In this document: positions 18,358-27,003 of the stretch, piece after piece
Position numbering within the stretch: position 1 is the first letter of the stretch
Layout of the letters: each line of letters begins with the position of its first letter
Source: Planctomycetota bacterium
Lineage (GTDB): Bacteria > Planctomycetota > Phycisphaerae > UBA1845 > UTPLA1
Direction of reading: 5' to 3'
NCBI GenBank assembly: GCA_016712275.1
Contig: JADJRI010000010.1
Location: forward strand, 62,001-126,000
Length of the DNA: 64,000 nt
Notes under the pieces: model-generated
Databases searched by the model: none
Seen by the model: only the letters and a program-made list of their open reading frames with translations
What the model was told of the DNA's origin: nothing
Position numbers and translations under genes: made by a program

Positions 18358-19192
18358 ATGAAATCTCGCCGAATCGGAGCCTGCCTGATACTTGTGTTCG
18401 TTGCCTCCGTGACATTTGCGCAAACGGCACGCGCGGCCGAGGCGATTGCGGTTGATTTCGGCGGAACGCTATACGATCTTAATGTACTGACCGGCGCGGC
18501 CACCAACCCGCGTCCCACCGGAATCTCGACATTGAGTGGAATCGCCTGGTCCCACCGGCGTGCTCTACGGACTCGACTCGGCCACCAATTATCTGCACCG
18601 AATCAATCGATTGACGGGCGAATCGACGCCCGTCGGGTTCATGGGAGTCGATGTTGTAGAGGGCGACATTGCCTTCAATCCCATCGACGGGTTGCTCTAC
18701 GGCACGCAGTCCAATGGTGGAGACCGGCTCTATACAATCAACACGCAAACCGGCCATGCAACCATCATTGGCACCATCATTCAGAATGGCGACATTTCCG
18801 GAATGGCATTTGGACCGGATGGTACGCTCTATTGCTTCGACACCCAAAACGCTCAGGTTTACACGGTCGATCCGACCAGCGGTCAAATTCTGACTTCGAT
18901 CTCGCTGGTGGGTGACATTCTCCCGACGAGTAACATATCAACGGCCGGACTTTCGGTTGATCCGGACACCGGGCGGCTGTACATGGTCTCGGATTTTTTC
19001 CTTCCGACCGGCGTAAATCCGCTCTACTGGATCACGACATCCAATGGTTTTCTGCGATCAGTGGGTAATCAGGGTACCGGGCTTCCGCAAGGCACTCAGC
19101 TTTCGGGGCTGGCATTTGTGCCCGAACCATCGTCACTTGCGCTGATCTGCGTTGGCTCTATTACTTTACTGACCCGCCGTCGGCGACGCTGA
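18358..19192 (+). CDS. PEP-CTERM-anchored beta-propeller-like surface protein (one frameshift)
   Basis: ATG at 18358 starts a signal peptide (ILVFVASVTFAQTARAAEA). A body of propeller-like repeats follows, each with a G-[IL]-[AD]-x-N/G-x2-G-x-LYG style motif, for example AFNPIDGLLYGTQSNGGDRL and AFGPDGTLYCFDTQNAQVYT. The frame shifts near 18550, where GIAWSPTGVLYGLD is restored. The C-terminus is a textbook PEP-CTERM tag: VPEPSSL, a hydrophobic helix and RRRRR before the stop at 19192. Exosortase would cleave this tag during export. The function of the body is unknown; similar repeats occur inside the M6 metalloprotease at 37.4 kb. Confidence 0.82.
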
Positions 19193-19270
19193 CTTTCAAC
19201 GAATGAGAATCAGCTAAAGCCAACCTCTACATCATGGTCAGCGGCGCATTCTTCCGAGCAAAGTGCATTT

Positions 19271-19639
19271 CTATTTCTTTCTTGCTTTCGACTTCTTGGC
19301 GGCTTTCTTAGTCGATTTTGCCTTCGATTTTCGAACTGGTTTCTTGCCGGCCTTTTTCTTTACGGACGCCTTCTTGACAGTCTTGCGTTCTGACTTTCTT
19401 GACGGCTTCGTCGATTTCTTGCGGGCCGGTGTTTTTTTCTTTTTAGAGCGCGGGCTTTTCTTCTTTGCCGCCTTTTTTCCGTTCTTTTTCTTGTCGACAC
19501 GTTTTGCAGTTCTTGCAGGCTTGGGTTTCCGGGCGGACACACGGGGTGGCGGATCGGACGCCAATGGTTCGGGATCAATTTCAACTGGCGTCACACTTAC
19601 CTCAACCACAGGTGTCTCAAGCGGCGACCGAGGACTCAT
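19271..19639 (-). CDS. Lysine-rich histone H1-like protein
   Basis: From a Met at 19639 the product has an acidic/proline-rich N-terminal 40 residues and then about 85 residues dominated by Lys, Arg, Ala and Ser (for example KKSPRSKKKKTPARKKSTK and KSKAKSTKKAAKKSKARKK). This composition resembles the C-terminal tail of histone H1 and bacterial H1-like proteins, which bind DNA without sequence specificity. It may be an independent nucleoid protein or the tail of the AlkD-like gene whose remnant lies just upstream in another frame; such repair proteins sometimes carry basic tails. Confidence 0.5.
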   Translation of the reverse strand: MSPRSPLETPVVEVSVTPVEIDPEPLASDPPPRVSARKPKPARTAKRVDKKKNGKKAAKKKSPRSKKKKTPARKKSTKPSRKSERKTVKKASVKKKAGKKPVRKSKAKSTKKAAKKSKARKK

Positions 19640-19671
19640 TCGCGAAGCAAGTTCCTGAACGGCCGCCGAAA

Positions 19672-19836
19672 TCACAGCGTCCCCGCCTCGGCAGACCATG
19701 CAGCGATAATCGCGTCATCCACCTGCGCCGCGTCCGCGACTAGTGTTGCCAGCACTCTGGCATCATGATTGCCTGTCGCCCAGAGACTGGACGCCAGAAT
19801 GTGATCCGTTCCGATTCGATCTCGGATGCTTAGCAT
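19672..19836 (-). pseudogene. AlkD-like DNA alkylation repair protein remnant
   Basis: The reverse strand encodes LSIRDRIGTDHILASSLW and ATGNHDARVLATLVADAAQV, then AIIAAWSAEAG. This matches the HEAT-repeat segment GxLRKRIGxDHxLAxxLWATGNHDARILATMIADP of AlkD-like alkylpurine glycosylases. About 55 of the usual 220 or more residues remain. Upstream sequence in any frame does not restore the N-terminus and overlaps the D-amino-acid oxidase start. Downstream, a shift leads into the lysine-rich frame. I infer a decayed or deletion-damaged gene. Confidence 0.5.
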
Positions 19837-19964
19837 AGTCGAGCCGGGGGCAGGCGGTCGACTAAATTCGCCTACGTCATCGAGATAGCCCAAGGGGGAA
19901 CCGCAAATTCGATGGAATCGGCGGCAAGGCCTTGAATTCCACCCGATTCGGCAGACGATACCTA

Positions 19965-20989
19965 ATGAACACACCTGTTTCAAAAGTGGCCGTCATCGGT
20001 GCGGGCGTCGTGGGTCTCTCCACGGCCATTCGCCTTCGGGAACAAGGCCTATCGGCAACGATCTTTGCCGAAAACCGAACGCCAAATGTGACTTCCGACC
20101 GAGCCGGCGCGATTTTTTCGCCCTTTCGAATCGAAGGGCACGACGAGGCCATACGCTGGACCCGCGACTCGTTGACGGCCTTTTCCGCACTGGCCACCGA
20201 GCGATCAGCCGAAAGCGGGGTTTCAATGGGCAGGATGCACGAGTACTTTTCACCCCCCTTGCTGGCGATCCGTGGTGGTCGTCTCTGATGCCCGATTTTG
20301 AACGAATCGAGCCGGTACGCCATCCGTACTCCGATTGCGTGCGAGCCGTAATGCCGAAAATGGACATGCGGCGTTACGTGCCGTGGCTCGAGTCACGTTA
20401 TGTTCAAGAGCTGGGCGGTGCGATTGAACCGATGTGCGTGAATTCGTGCGACGAGGTATTCGCGATGGGCTATGAATCCGTCGTCAATTGTACGGGCATT
20501 GGCGCCGGAAAACTGGCCAATGACAGATCAGTGACACCATACCGGGGACAAATCCTGCGCGTTCGGAACCTCATCGGTCTCAAGGAGTGCCTGCTGGAGG
20601 AGAGCCGGGAGGAAATCGGCAGCTATGTTTTCGGCTTCGACGATTACCTGGTTCTTGGCGGCACCTTCGAACGAGGGCAGACCAACCTGATTCCTGAGCC
20701 AACGGCCATCGAAGCAATCGTTTCACGATGTCAGGCGCTGCTTGTGGCAGGCGGCGTGACGCAAGTGGAAAAGCTGGCGGATGAGCGCATCGCCGCGCTC
20801 GCGGGACTGCGACCGTGCCGCGATATCGGCCCACTTCACGAGGCCGTGCGCCTTGAGCAGGAGCATCGCAGCGACGGCAAGACACTGGTTCACAACTATG
20901 GCCATGGCCGTGCCGGCGTGACGCTATCGTGGGGCTGTGCGAATCAAGTGGTGGAATTGCTTGAAGCAGCAGGGATTCGTTCCCTCTGA
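19965..20989 (+). CDS. D-amino-acid oxidase family flavoprotein (one frameshift)
   Basis: ATG at 19965 leads to a Rossmann FAD motif, VAVIGAGVVGLSTAIRLREQ. The frame changes near 20255, where DPWWSSLMPDFERI is restored, and continues with MRRYVPWLESRYVQELGG, VVNCTGIGAGKL, a beta-sheet substrate domain and the FAD-closing motif VHNYGHGRAGVTLSWGCA. Total length is about 341 residues, normal for D-amino-acid or D-aspartate oxidases, which deaminate D-amino acids with release of hydrogen peroxide. A role in turning over peptidoglycan D-amino acids is possible but not shown. It stands alone. Confidence 0.85.
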
Positions 20990-21104
20990 CTTGTTCTTGG
21001 ATTCCGCGGTCCGGAGAGCGCGAGCGCCCGTGCCGCCAACGACAAAGGCGCAATTCGTGAAGGGAATTTCTACGCGAATACCGACGTTCGTGTGCGATCG
21101 GTCT

Positions 21105-21692
21105 CTAATCTTCGCCGCGAAGGGAGTAAGTGTCGCTCTCATCTGCGCCTTCGTCGCCCGGTTCCATGACGGCGACGACTTTCTCCGCAAGGCGCTGATA
21201 GGCCGTCACGATGTCGGTGCAAATCAGGTCCACACGCTTTCGCAGTTCACGTCGGTCCTTGACCAGACGCGACGATAATTTGCGCAGCCGCTTTGCGCGG
21301 ACGGCCTCCTGACGACCCACTCGATGCTCCCGCACGATGCGCCGAAGACAATGGGTCAGGTAGTCGTAATCCACTGGAATCGGCACTACATCGGCCGCGC
21401 CGTGCCGCAATGCCGACACCAGCCGCGACGAGACCATTTCGTCCTCGACAAGAATCACGGGCACATCAATCGGAACCGGCGCCCGCAGCAACTCGACGCC
21501 CATGCCGTCCGGCAGGCGCTGCATCGCCACCACCGCGTCATAGTCGTTGGTCGTTGCCGCGTCGCGCGCTTCGGCCAGCGTACCGACATGCCCGATCTCG
21601 GCATCGATGTTCAATACGATATTGGCAATAAGTTCGGCCGCCTCCGGACCGTCTTTTGCCACAATGAGAATCCGCATGGTTTTGTGTGTCAT
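21105..21692 (-). CDS. Receiver-domain protein lacking the phospho-acceptor Asp
   Basis: A 195-residue protein. Residues 7-120 have a CheY-like receiver pattern (MRILIVAKDGPEAAELI, then VPVILVEDEMVSSRLVSALR). The segment that normally reads LxDLRLPDG reads VAMQRLPDG, so the phosphorylatable Asp is missing, and the acidic pair near the N-terminus is also weak. A basic helical C-terminus (residues 125-175) follows. I infer a pseudo-receiver that signals by protein interaction. It is the third minus-strand gene of a cluster with an HDOD-histidine kinase and an HTH-receiver protein, 230 bases downstream of the kinase. Confidence 0.7.
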   Translation of the reverse strand: MTHKTMRILIVAKDGPEAAELIANIVLNIDAEIGHVGTLAEARDAATTNDYDAVVAMQRLPDGMGVELLRAPVPIDVPVILVEDEMVSSRLVSALRHGAADVVPIPVDYDYLTHCLRRIVREHRVGRQEAVRAKRLRKLSSRLVKDRRELRKRVDLICTDIVTAYQRLAEKVVAVMEPGDEGADESDTYSLRGED

Positions 21693-21923
21693 AATGCGAG
21701 CTTCCTTCTCAGAAACTCCGATTCGACATCCTGTCTGTCACAAACACAAGAGCTAACGGCCGGCTTTGGATGGGTATTCTGCGTACCGCGCATTTGTCGC
21801 CGCCGCAGGACTGAATCGAGCTGTCAACCTGTCGCGATTGCGTTTGGGTTGCCGCCCGTCATGTCAGACCCATCCATGGGCCGTCGGATTCACGTTGTGA
21901 ATCCCCCCAGTGTCACTACTCCG

Positions 21924-24188
21924 TCATCCACCTGCCGCAGGCAGCCGAAGCTCGACAATCGTTCCCTTGCCGGGTTGACTGTCGAGTTGAATCCGGCCGC
22001 CGCCTTCGTGCAGCCATCGCCGCACGCGGGCAAGTCCCAGGCCGCGGCCGCGCCCGGCCGGGCGCTCGGAGAAAAACGGCTCCATCGCCCGATCCAGCAC
22101 ATTCGCGCTCATCCCTAGACCGTTGTCGATCACGTGAATGACGACTCCATCTTCGGTCGATTGTGTCGCCTGCTTGACGCACAATCGACGACTCGCGGCG
22201 TCAGTTGCGTCGATCGCATTTCGAAGGATTTCGCGAAAGACTCCCTCCAGATGCGCGGGGTCAAACAGCACTTTTGCGCTATCGGACGCAACCTCATTGC
22301 TGAGCTGGTCCTCTTCCAATAATCCACTGCCCGTCAATTCTGATGCGACGCGGTCGATGCAGGCCCGCAGTTCCACCGCATCCGGCCGAGGCTCCGGCGT
22401 TCGAGCGAATTCCATCAGTTCCGTCACGATTGCGCTGCAACCGTGCGCCTGACGGGCGATAATCTCCAAGCCTTCTCGGACATCAGGCCGGTCTTCACGC
22501 CTGATAAGCATCTGGGCGCGTCCGGCGATCACAGCCAGCGGGTTGTTTAGCTCGTGGGCCGCACCGGCAGCAAGGCTTACCACCGTTTCCAGATTTCTGG
22601 CGGCCAATAGCTCGCTTTCGACCGCACCGAGTTTTCGATTCACTTCAGCAAGCTCATCACTCAAGCTCACAGCAGCCGCCCTGGCCTGCACCTGCTCGAT
22701 CGCCAGACCCATGGCCGCGCTGAGCGCCTCCAGTTCACCGGTCTCCGATCGGAGTGCGGCGACCCGCGCGGGCGATTCGGCAAGAATGGCCCCGCCGACC
22801 CAATGTTGCTCACGCACGATGGGAAAAAGCCACAATGGCCCGCTGCCCAGCATGCCGCGCAGCCGTTCGGCCCACTTTGCCAGCGAGCCAACCGGCGGCG
22901 CCCAGCCAAACGCCCCGCGCGTCATTTCGACGGCTGCGACGGTGTCGATCGAATCAAATCGGGCTTCTGCTGGGCATTCTTCGATGCCGGTCCGAACGAT
23001 TGCGTCGGCGCTACCCCACTCGACCCAGCGTCCATCCGCGGTTGCAACATTCACATGGATCTGATGTGTACGGAGCACATCCTGCAAGACTGACGCCGCG
23101 ATGCCACAGACTTCGCGAACGCCGGCGCGTGGCGTGATCTCTCGATTCAGACGCTGCAGCGCTGAAAAGTATTCCCGCTCGCGCTGTAATCGCAGACTGC
23201 GGTCGGACAACTCGGCATTTGCGGACGTGAGTTCCTCGGTGGTCTGCATCAGGGCTCGCAGGTAAACCTCGCGCGAGTTCAGTGCTTCCGCGCCGATCCA
23301 CGCCGCCCGTTTTTCAATCTCCTCAACCAGCGATGCCGCAATTTCCTGCCGCGCCGCTTCAGAAAGACCGATGCGCGCCGCCAGCGTGCGCGATCCGACA
23401 ACATTGCGATGATTGCCGCTGTAGCCGATCCGCTGTTCGCGGGCCATCGCATCAGCCAGTTGCACTATTTGAACGTGCCCGCCGGCGGCGATCGATGCCG
23501 GCAGCCCTTCAGGATGCTGATGATGCAACCAGATGCATTCGCTGAGTTTGGCCGGAAGATTCCACCGCTCCGCGAGACGATGCCCCACCACTGCATGATC
23601 AACGCCGATCATTTCGCGCTCGATGTCGGCGATGTCGGCGCGCTGCCGGTCGGCAATTTGCACAATTCGGTCAAACGTCTTGGGCATGGCCGTTTCAAGG
23701 GCGATCTTGCCGATGTCGTGCAGGAGGCCGTGAACGAACGCCTCGTCCGGCGAACCGAATCGGACCAGCTTAGACGCGATGCCGCGCGCCGCGCAGGCCA
23801 CGGCGAGACAGTGTTTCCAAAACTCGGAGCGGTCGAAGCCGCCTCCCGCTGAATCTGCGTCGCGCGATGGACCAAATGTCTCCATCACCTTGAGGGCCAG
23901 TGTGATTTGCCGGATCGCACTGAAACCCAGCATTTTCACGGCGTTTTCAATGCTGATGCTCTGCGATCGCAGTCCGTGTTCCGCGCGTCCGAGAATCGAC
24001 AACATCCGCGCGGCCAATGCGGGGTCGGCACCGACCAATTCAACAATTTGCTTTGCATTCGATTTGGAATCGTCCGTCAGCGCAAGAATTCGCGCCGCGA
24101 TGGGAGCCAACGGCGGCAAAGTATCCAACTGTGCCAGCACCAACTCCGCCTTTTGCGGGTCCGAGCTGTTCGGAGCCATCGTCGTCAT
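21924..24188 (-). CDS. HDOD-GAF hybrid histidine kinase
   Basis: A 754-residue soluble sensor kinase. Residues 15-290 are an HDOD domain (LDTLPPLAPIAARILALT, GLLHDIGKIAL, VGHRLAERWNLP). A short coiled coil follows (ELTSANAELSDRSLRLQRER), then a GAF-like domain (about 340-510), a second coiled coil, a HisKA H-box near residue 545 (AAGAAHELNNPLAVIAGRAQ) and an ATPase domain (ILRNAIDATDAA, IDNGLGM, RGRGLGLARV). HDOD domains integrate signals in bacterial regulation. The upstream HTH-receiver gene ends 42 bases before this start, making it the likely cognate regulator. No transmembrane helix is seen. Confidence 0.9.
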   Translation of the reverse strand: MTTMAPNSSDPQKAELVLAQLDTLPPLAPIAARILALTDDSKSNAKQIVELVGADPALAARMLSILGRAEHGLRSQSISIENAVKMLGFSAIRQITLALKVMETFGPSRDADSAGGGFDRSEFWKHCLAVACAARGIASKLVRFGSPDEAFVHGLLHDIGKIALETAMPKTFDRIVQIADRQRADIADIEREMIGVDHAVVGHRLAERWNLPAKLSECIWLHHQHPEGLPASIAAGGHVQIVQLADAMAREQRIGYSGNHRNVVGSRTLAARIGLSEAARQEIAASLVEEIEKRAAWIGAEALNSREVYLRALMQTTEELTSANAELSDRSLRLQREREYFSALQRLNREITPRAGVREVCGIAASVLQDVLRTHQIHVNVATADGRWVEWGSADAIVRTGIEECPAEARFDSIDTVAAVEMTRGAFGWAPPVGSLAKWAERLRGMLGSGPLWLFPIVREQHWVGGAILAESPARVAALRSETGELEALSAAMGLAIEQVQARAAAVSLSDELAEVNRKLGAVESELLAARNLETVVSLAAGAAHELNNPLAVIAGRAQMLIRREDRPDVREGLEIIARQAHGCSAIVTELMEFARTPEPRPDAVELRACIDRVASELTGSGLLEEDQLSNEVASDSAKVLFDPAHLEGVFREILRNAIDATDAASRRLCVKQATQSTEDGVVIHVIDNGLGMSANVLDRAMEPFFSERPAGRGRGLGLARVRRWLHEGGGRIQLDSQPGKGTIVELRLPAAGG

Positions 24189-24230
24189 GGCGAATCCGTT
24201 TCCCCCTCGCCTGACCGAAACCTCAGGCCC

Positions 24231-24890
24231 CTATGCCGTCAACAACTCCGCCATTCGACGAATCAGTTGATCGATATCGAACGGCTTCTTGATAAAGTCA
24301 TCCGCCCCTGCGGCCTTCAGACTTTCGATCTCGGCCGGATCGACCGCGCCGGAAACGATGATGATACGTGTCTCGGCAAGCTGTGGATCGCTACGAACAC
24401 GACTGCAAACAATGTTGCCGTTGATATCGGGCAGCATGTAATCCAGCAGCAGAATGTCCGGTTGGAATTCCTTGGTCAGCGCACCGGCATCGAACCCGTT
24501 CGACGCGGATTTCACTTCGAAGCGACCATCGCGCGTCAGGATATCGACAAGCATGTCCACAATGTCCTTGTCATCGTCGACCACAAGAACCTTGCGTTTT
24601 CCGGTGTTAAGGTTTTCGAGCGGAATGGAATGTTCGCGCATGAACTCCAACAAAGATTCACGGGGGATGCGCCGAAACTTCGAACCCGGCACGCGAAAAC
24701 CATTCAGCTTGCCGCTGTCGAAACACCGAATCACCGTCTGCTGACTGATCCGGCAAATGCCCGCGACTTCGCCGGTGGTAAAGATTGATTTCGTGCGCCA
24801 ATCGAGTTGGTCTGTCGAATTCAGTGCATCCACAACAGCTTCCTCGTCACGTCTGATAATTCGACTGCTCATCTTACCCATACTCCCCAA
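24231..24890 (-). CDS. Response regulator with N-terminal excisionase-type HTH and C-terminal receiver
   Basis: A 219-residue protein with reversed domain order. Residues 36-90 are a MerR/excisionase-like winged HTH (FTTGEVAGICRISQQTVIRC, then GKLNGFRVPGSKFRRI). Residues 98-218 are a complete receiver (KVLVVDDDKDIVDMLVDILT, the acceptor Asp in ILLLDYMLPDING, IVSGAVDP, KKPFD). Binding as a tandem HTH to direct repeats is typical of the BldC-like family. It is first in the three-gene signalling cluster and precedes the HDOD histidine kinase by 42 bases, so that kinase is the probable phosphodonor. Confidence 0.9.
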   Translation of the reverse strand: MGSMGKMSSRIIRRDEEAVVDALNSTDQLDWRTKSIFTTGEVAGICRISQQTVIRCFDSGKLNGFRVPGSKFRRIPRESLLEFMREHSIPLENLNTGKRKVLVVDDDKDIVDMLVDILTRDGRFEVKSASNGFDAGALTKEFQPDILLLDYMLPDINGNIVCSRVRSDPQLAETRIIIVSGAVDPAEIESLKAAGADDFIKKPFDIDQLIRRMAELLTA

Positions 24891-25036
24891 ATTAACAAGG
24901 CATAAGCGGATATCGAGCCGCAGACCTGTAAACTTGCGGGACTTATCTGAAAGGGATGCAGGATCGTAGCTATTTCAGGCTTTTGTGTTCGATAATTCGA
25001 TGATTCTGACGTCCGGTACGGTGAATTGAGGATGAA

Positions 25037-26873
25037 TCACCCTTGTGCGCCTCTTCGCCGGCTCGCATCGAGATGCAAAGCCAGCACCGCGATGTCGGCC
25101 GGGCAGACGCCGCTGATCCGCTGTGCCTGGCCGATGTTGCGTGGGCCGACGCGGGTGAGCTTTTCGCGGGCTTCGAAGCGAAGCTGCGAGATGGACGCAT
25201 AGTCGAAATCGTGGGGGATTGAGCGGCACTCCATTTTTTTGAATCGCTCGACTTCGCGCTCCTGACGGCGAATGTAGCCGCCATATTTGATTTCAATCGA
25301 CAGGGCCTGCAGGGCCTCGGCCAGCGATTCGTCTGTCAAGGCCGCGATCGCCGGCGGCAGGCCTCGCCGCAGATCGGACCAGTCGAGTGTTTGTGCCATC
25401 TCGCTGTCAGTTCGCGCCAGCCAGTCCCAGTAGGTTGTTCCATTGTGTCGGGTCGACTTCGCCCATGACTCGATGGTCGTCATGGCCGCGCGCTTCTCTT
25501 CGAAGCGCTGCCATCGCGTGTCGTCCACGAGGCCGATGTCCCGCCCCAGCCGCGTCAACCGTGCGTCCGCGTTGTCGCGCAAAGCAATCGATACTCGGCC
25601 CGCGACGTAAACATGCGATAGGGCTCGATTGTCCCCCTCCTGAACATGCCGCGCCGCATTGATTCCCGCCATAAGACCCTGACCGGCCGCCTCTTCGTAA
25701 CCGCTGGTGCCATTGATCTGGCCCGCCAGATACAACCCCTCGATGAGTTTTGTCTCCAGAGTTGACTGCGTCTGATGCGGCGGCACATAGTCATATTCCA
25801 CCGCATAGCCATGCTGCAGGATTCTCGCGTTTTCGAGGCCTTCGATCGAACGAACAAACGGCTCTTGCACGTCGATCGGCAGCGACGTGCTGATGCCGTT
25901 GCAATAGAGCCGATCGCTGTCGTAGCCTTCGGGCTCGAGAAAAATCTGATGGCGGTCTTTTTCGGCAAAGCGGACAACCTTGTCCTCGATGCTCGGACAG
26001 TAACGCGGGCCGGTGCTTTGGATCTGGCCGGAATACATCGGGGCGCGGTCGAGATTCGCCCGAATCAACTCATGCGTGCGCTCATTGGTGTAAGTGATCC
26101 AGCATTCGATCTGCCTTTGCCGGATGGCATCGTTCATAAACGAAAACGGCGCCGGCTTTGCATCACCCGGCTGCACCTCAAGCCGGTCATACGCCACGCC
26201 ATCGCGGGCAATGCGCGGCGGCGTGCCCGTCTTCAGCCGGCCCAGCTCGAAACCGAGGCCGCGCAGCGTGTCGCTCAATGTCACCGCGCTGCTTTCCCCG
26301 ATTCGGCCGCCCTCGGTCTTTTTTTCGCCCATGTGCATGAGCGCGCGAAGGAAGGTGCCTGTCGTGATGACAACGCAGCGGCATGCGAATGACTGACCGT
26401 CGGCCAGTTTGATGCCGGTGATTCCGGGAATGGGTTTGGGGATTCGTGCAATCGGCTCGAACGCCCGATTTGTCCGGCACAGCGGCCTCGATCAGCAATT
26501 CATCGACGGTGCCGCCGGAGATCGTCAGATTCGGTGTTGACGCGAGCAATTCCTGCACCGCGTTCGAATACAACACGCGGTCGCATTGTGCCCGCGGCGA
26601 CCAGACCGACGGCCCCTTACGCAGATTCAGCATGCGAAACTGGATTCCGCCGACATCGGTGGCCAATCCCATCAGGCCACCGAGCGCATCCACCTCGCGG
26701 ACCATTTGCCCTTTGCCGATGCCGCCGATCGCAGGGTTGCAGCTCATCCGGCCGGTGGCGGCCGGGTCCATCGTGACCAGCAGCGTCGGCACGCCCATGC
26801 GCGCGGCCGCCCATGCCGCCTCGGTGCCGGCATGTCCGCCCCCCACCACGATGATGTCATATTTCCGGTTCAT
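25037..26873 (-). CDS. mnmG: tRNA uridine-5-carboxymethylaminomethyl(34) synthesis protein MnmG (one frameshift)
   Basis: MnmG with MnmE installs the (carboxymethyl)aminomethyl group on wobble U34 using FAD, NADH and methylene-THF. The start at 26873 reads YDIIVVGGGHAGTEAAWAAA, the GxGxxG FAD motif, then SCNPAIGGIGKGQMVREVDA. A frameshift near 26465 interrupts the frame. It resumes with CVVITTGTFLRALMHMGEKK, GRLKTGTPPRI, INGTSGYEEAAGQGLMAGIN and the C-terminal VGPRNIGQAQRISGVCPADI. Total is about 610 residues, normal for the family. The gene is near universal, so the frameshift is probably a sequence error. mnmE is not in the window. Confidence 0.93.
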
Positions 26874-26906
26874 TCGCTGGCTATCATAGGCGGAATTTCA
26901 CGCCAT

Positions 26907-26950
26907 GAAAAAGGACAGGGCGGTTCGACGCATGTCGTCGAACCGCCCTG
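26907..26950 (-). terminator. Intrinsic terminator downstream of the FG-GAP gene
   Basis: A perfect 14-base stem (26916-26929 with 26937-26950) and a 7-base loop. On the reverse strand it is followed by TCCTTTTTC. It lies 54 bases after the stop of the FG-GAP gene on that strand, so it most likely ends that transcript before mnmG. Confidence 0.85.
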
Positions 26951-27003
26951 GGTTGTTACTCAATCATATAGCGCGCTTGCTACGACTGTCGCCAAGACTT
27001 CCC

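Noticed and set aside
23907..24788. Plus-strand open frame of 293 codons across the HDOD kinase and HTH-REC genes
   Set aside because: It spans two well-supported genes on the other strand and has no family resemblance.
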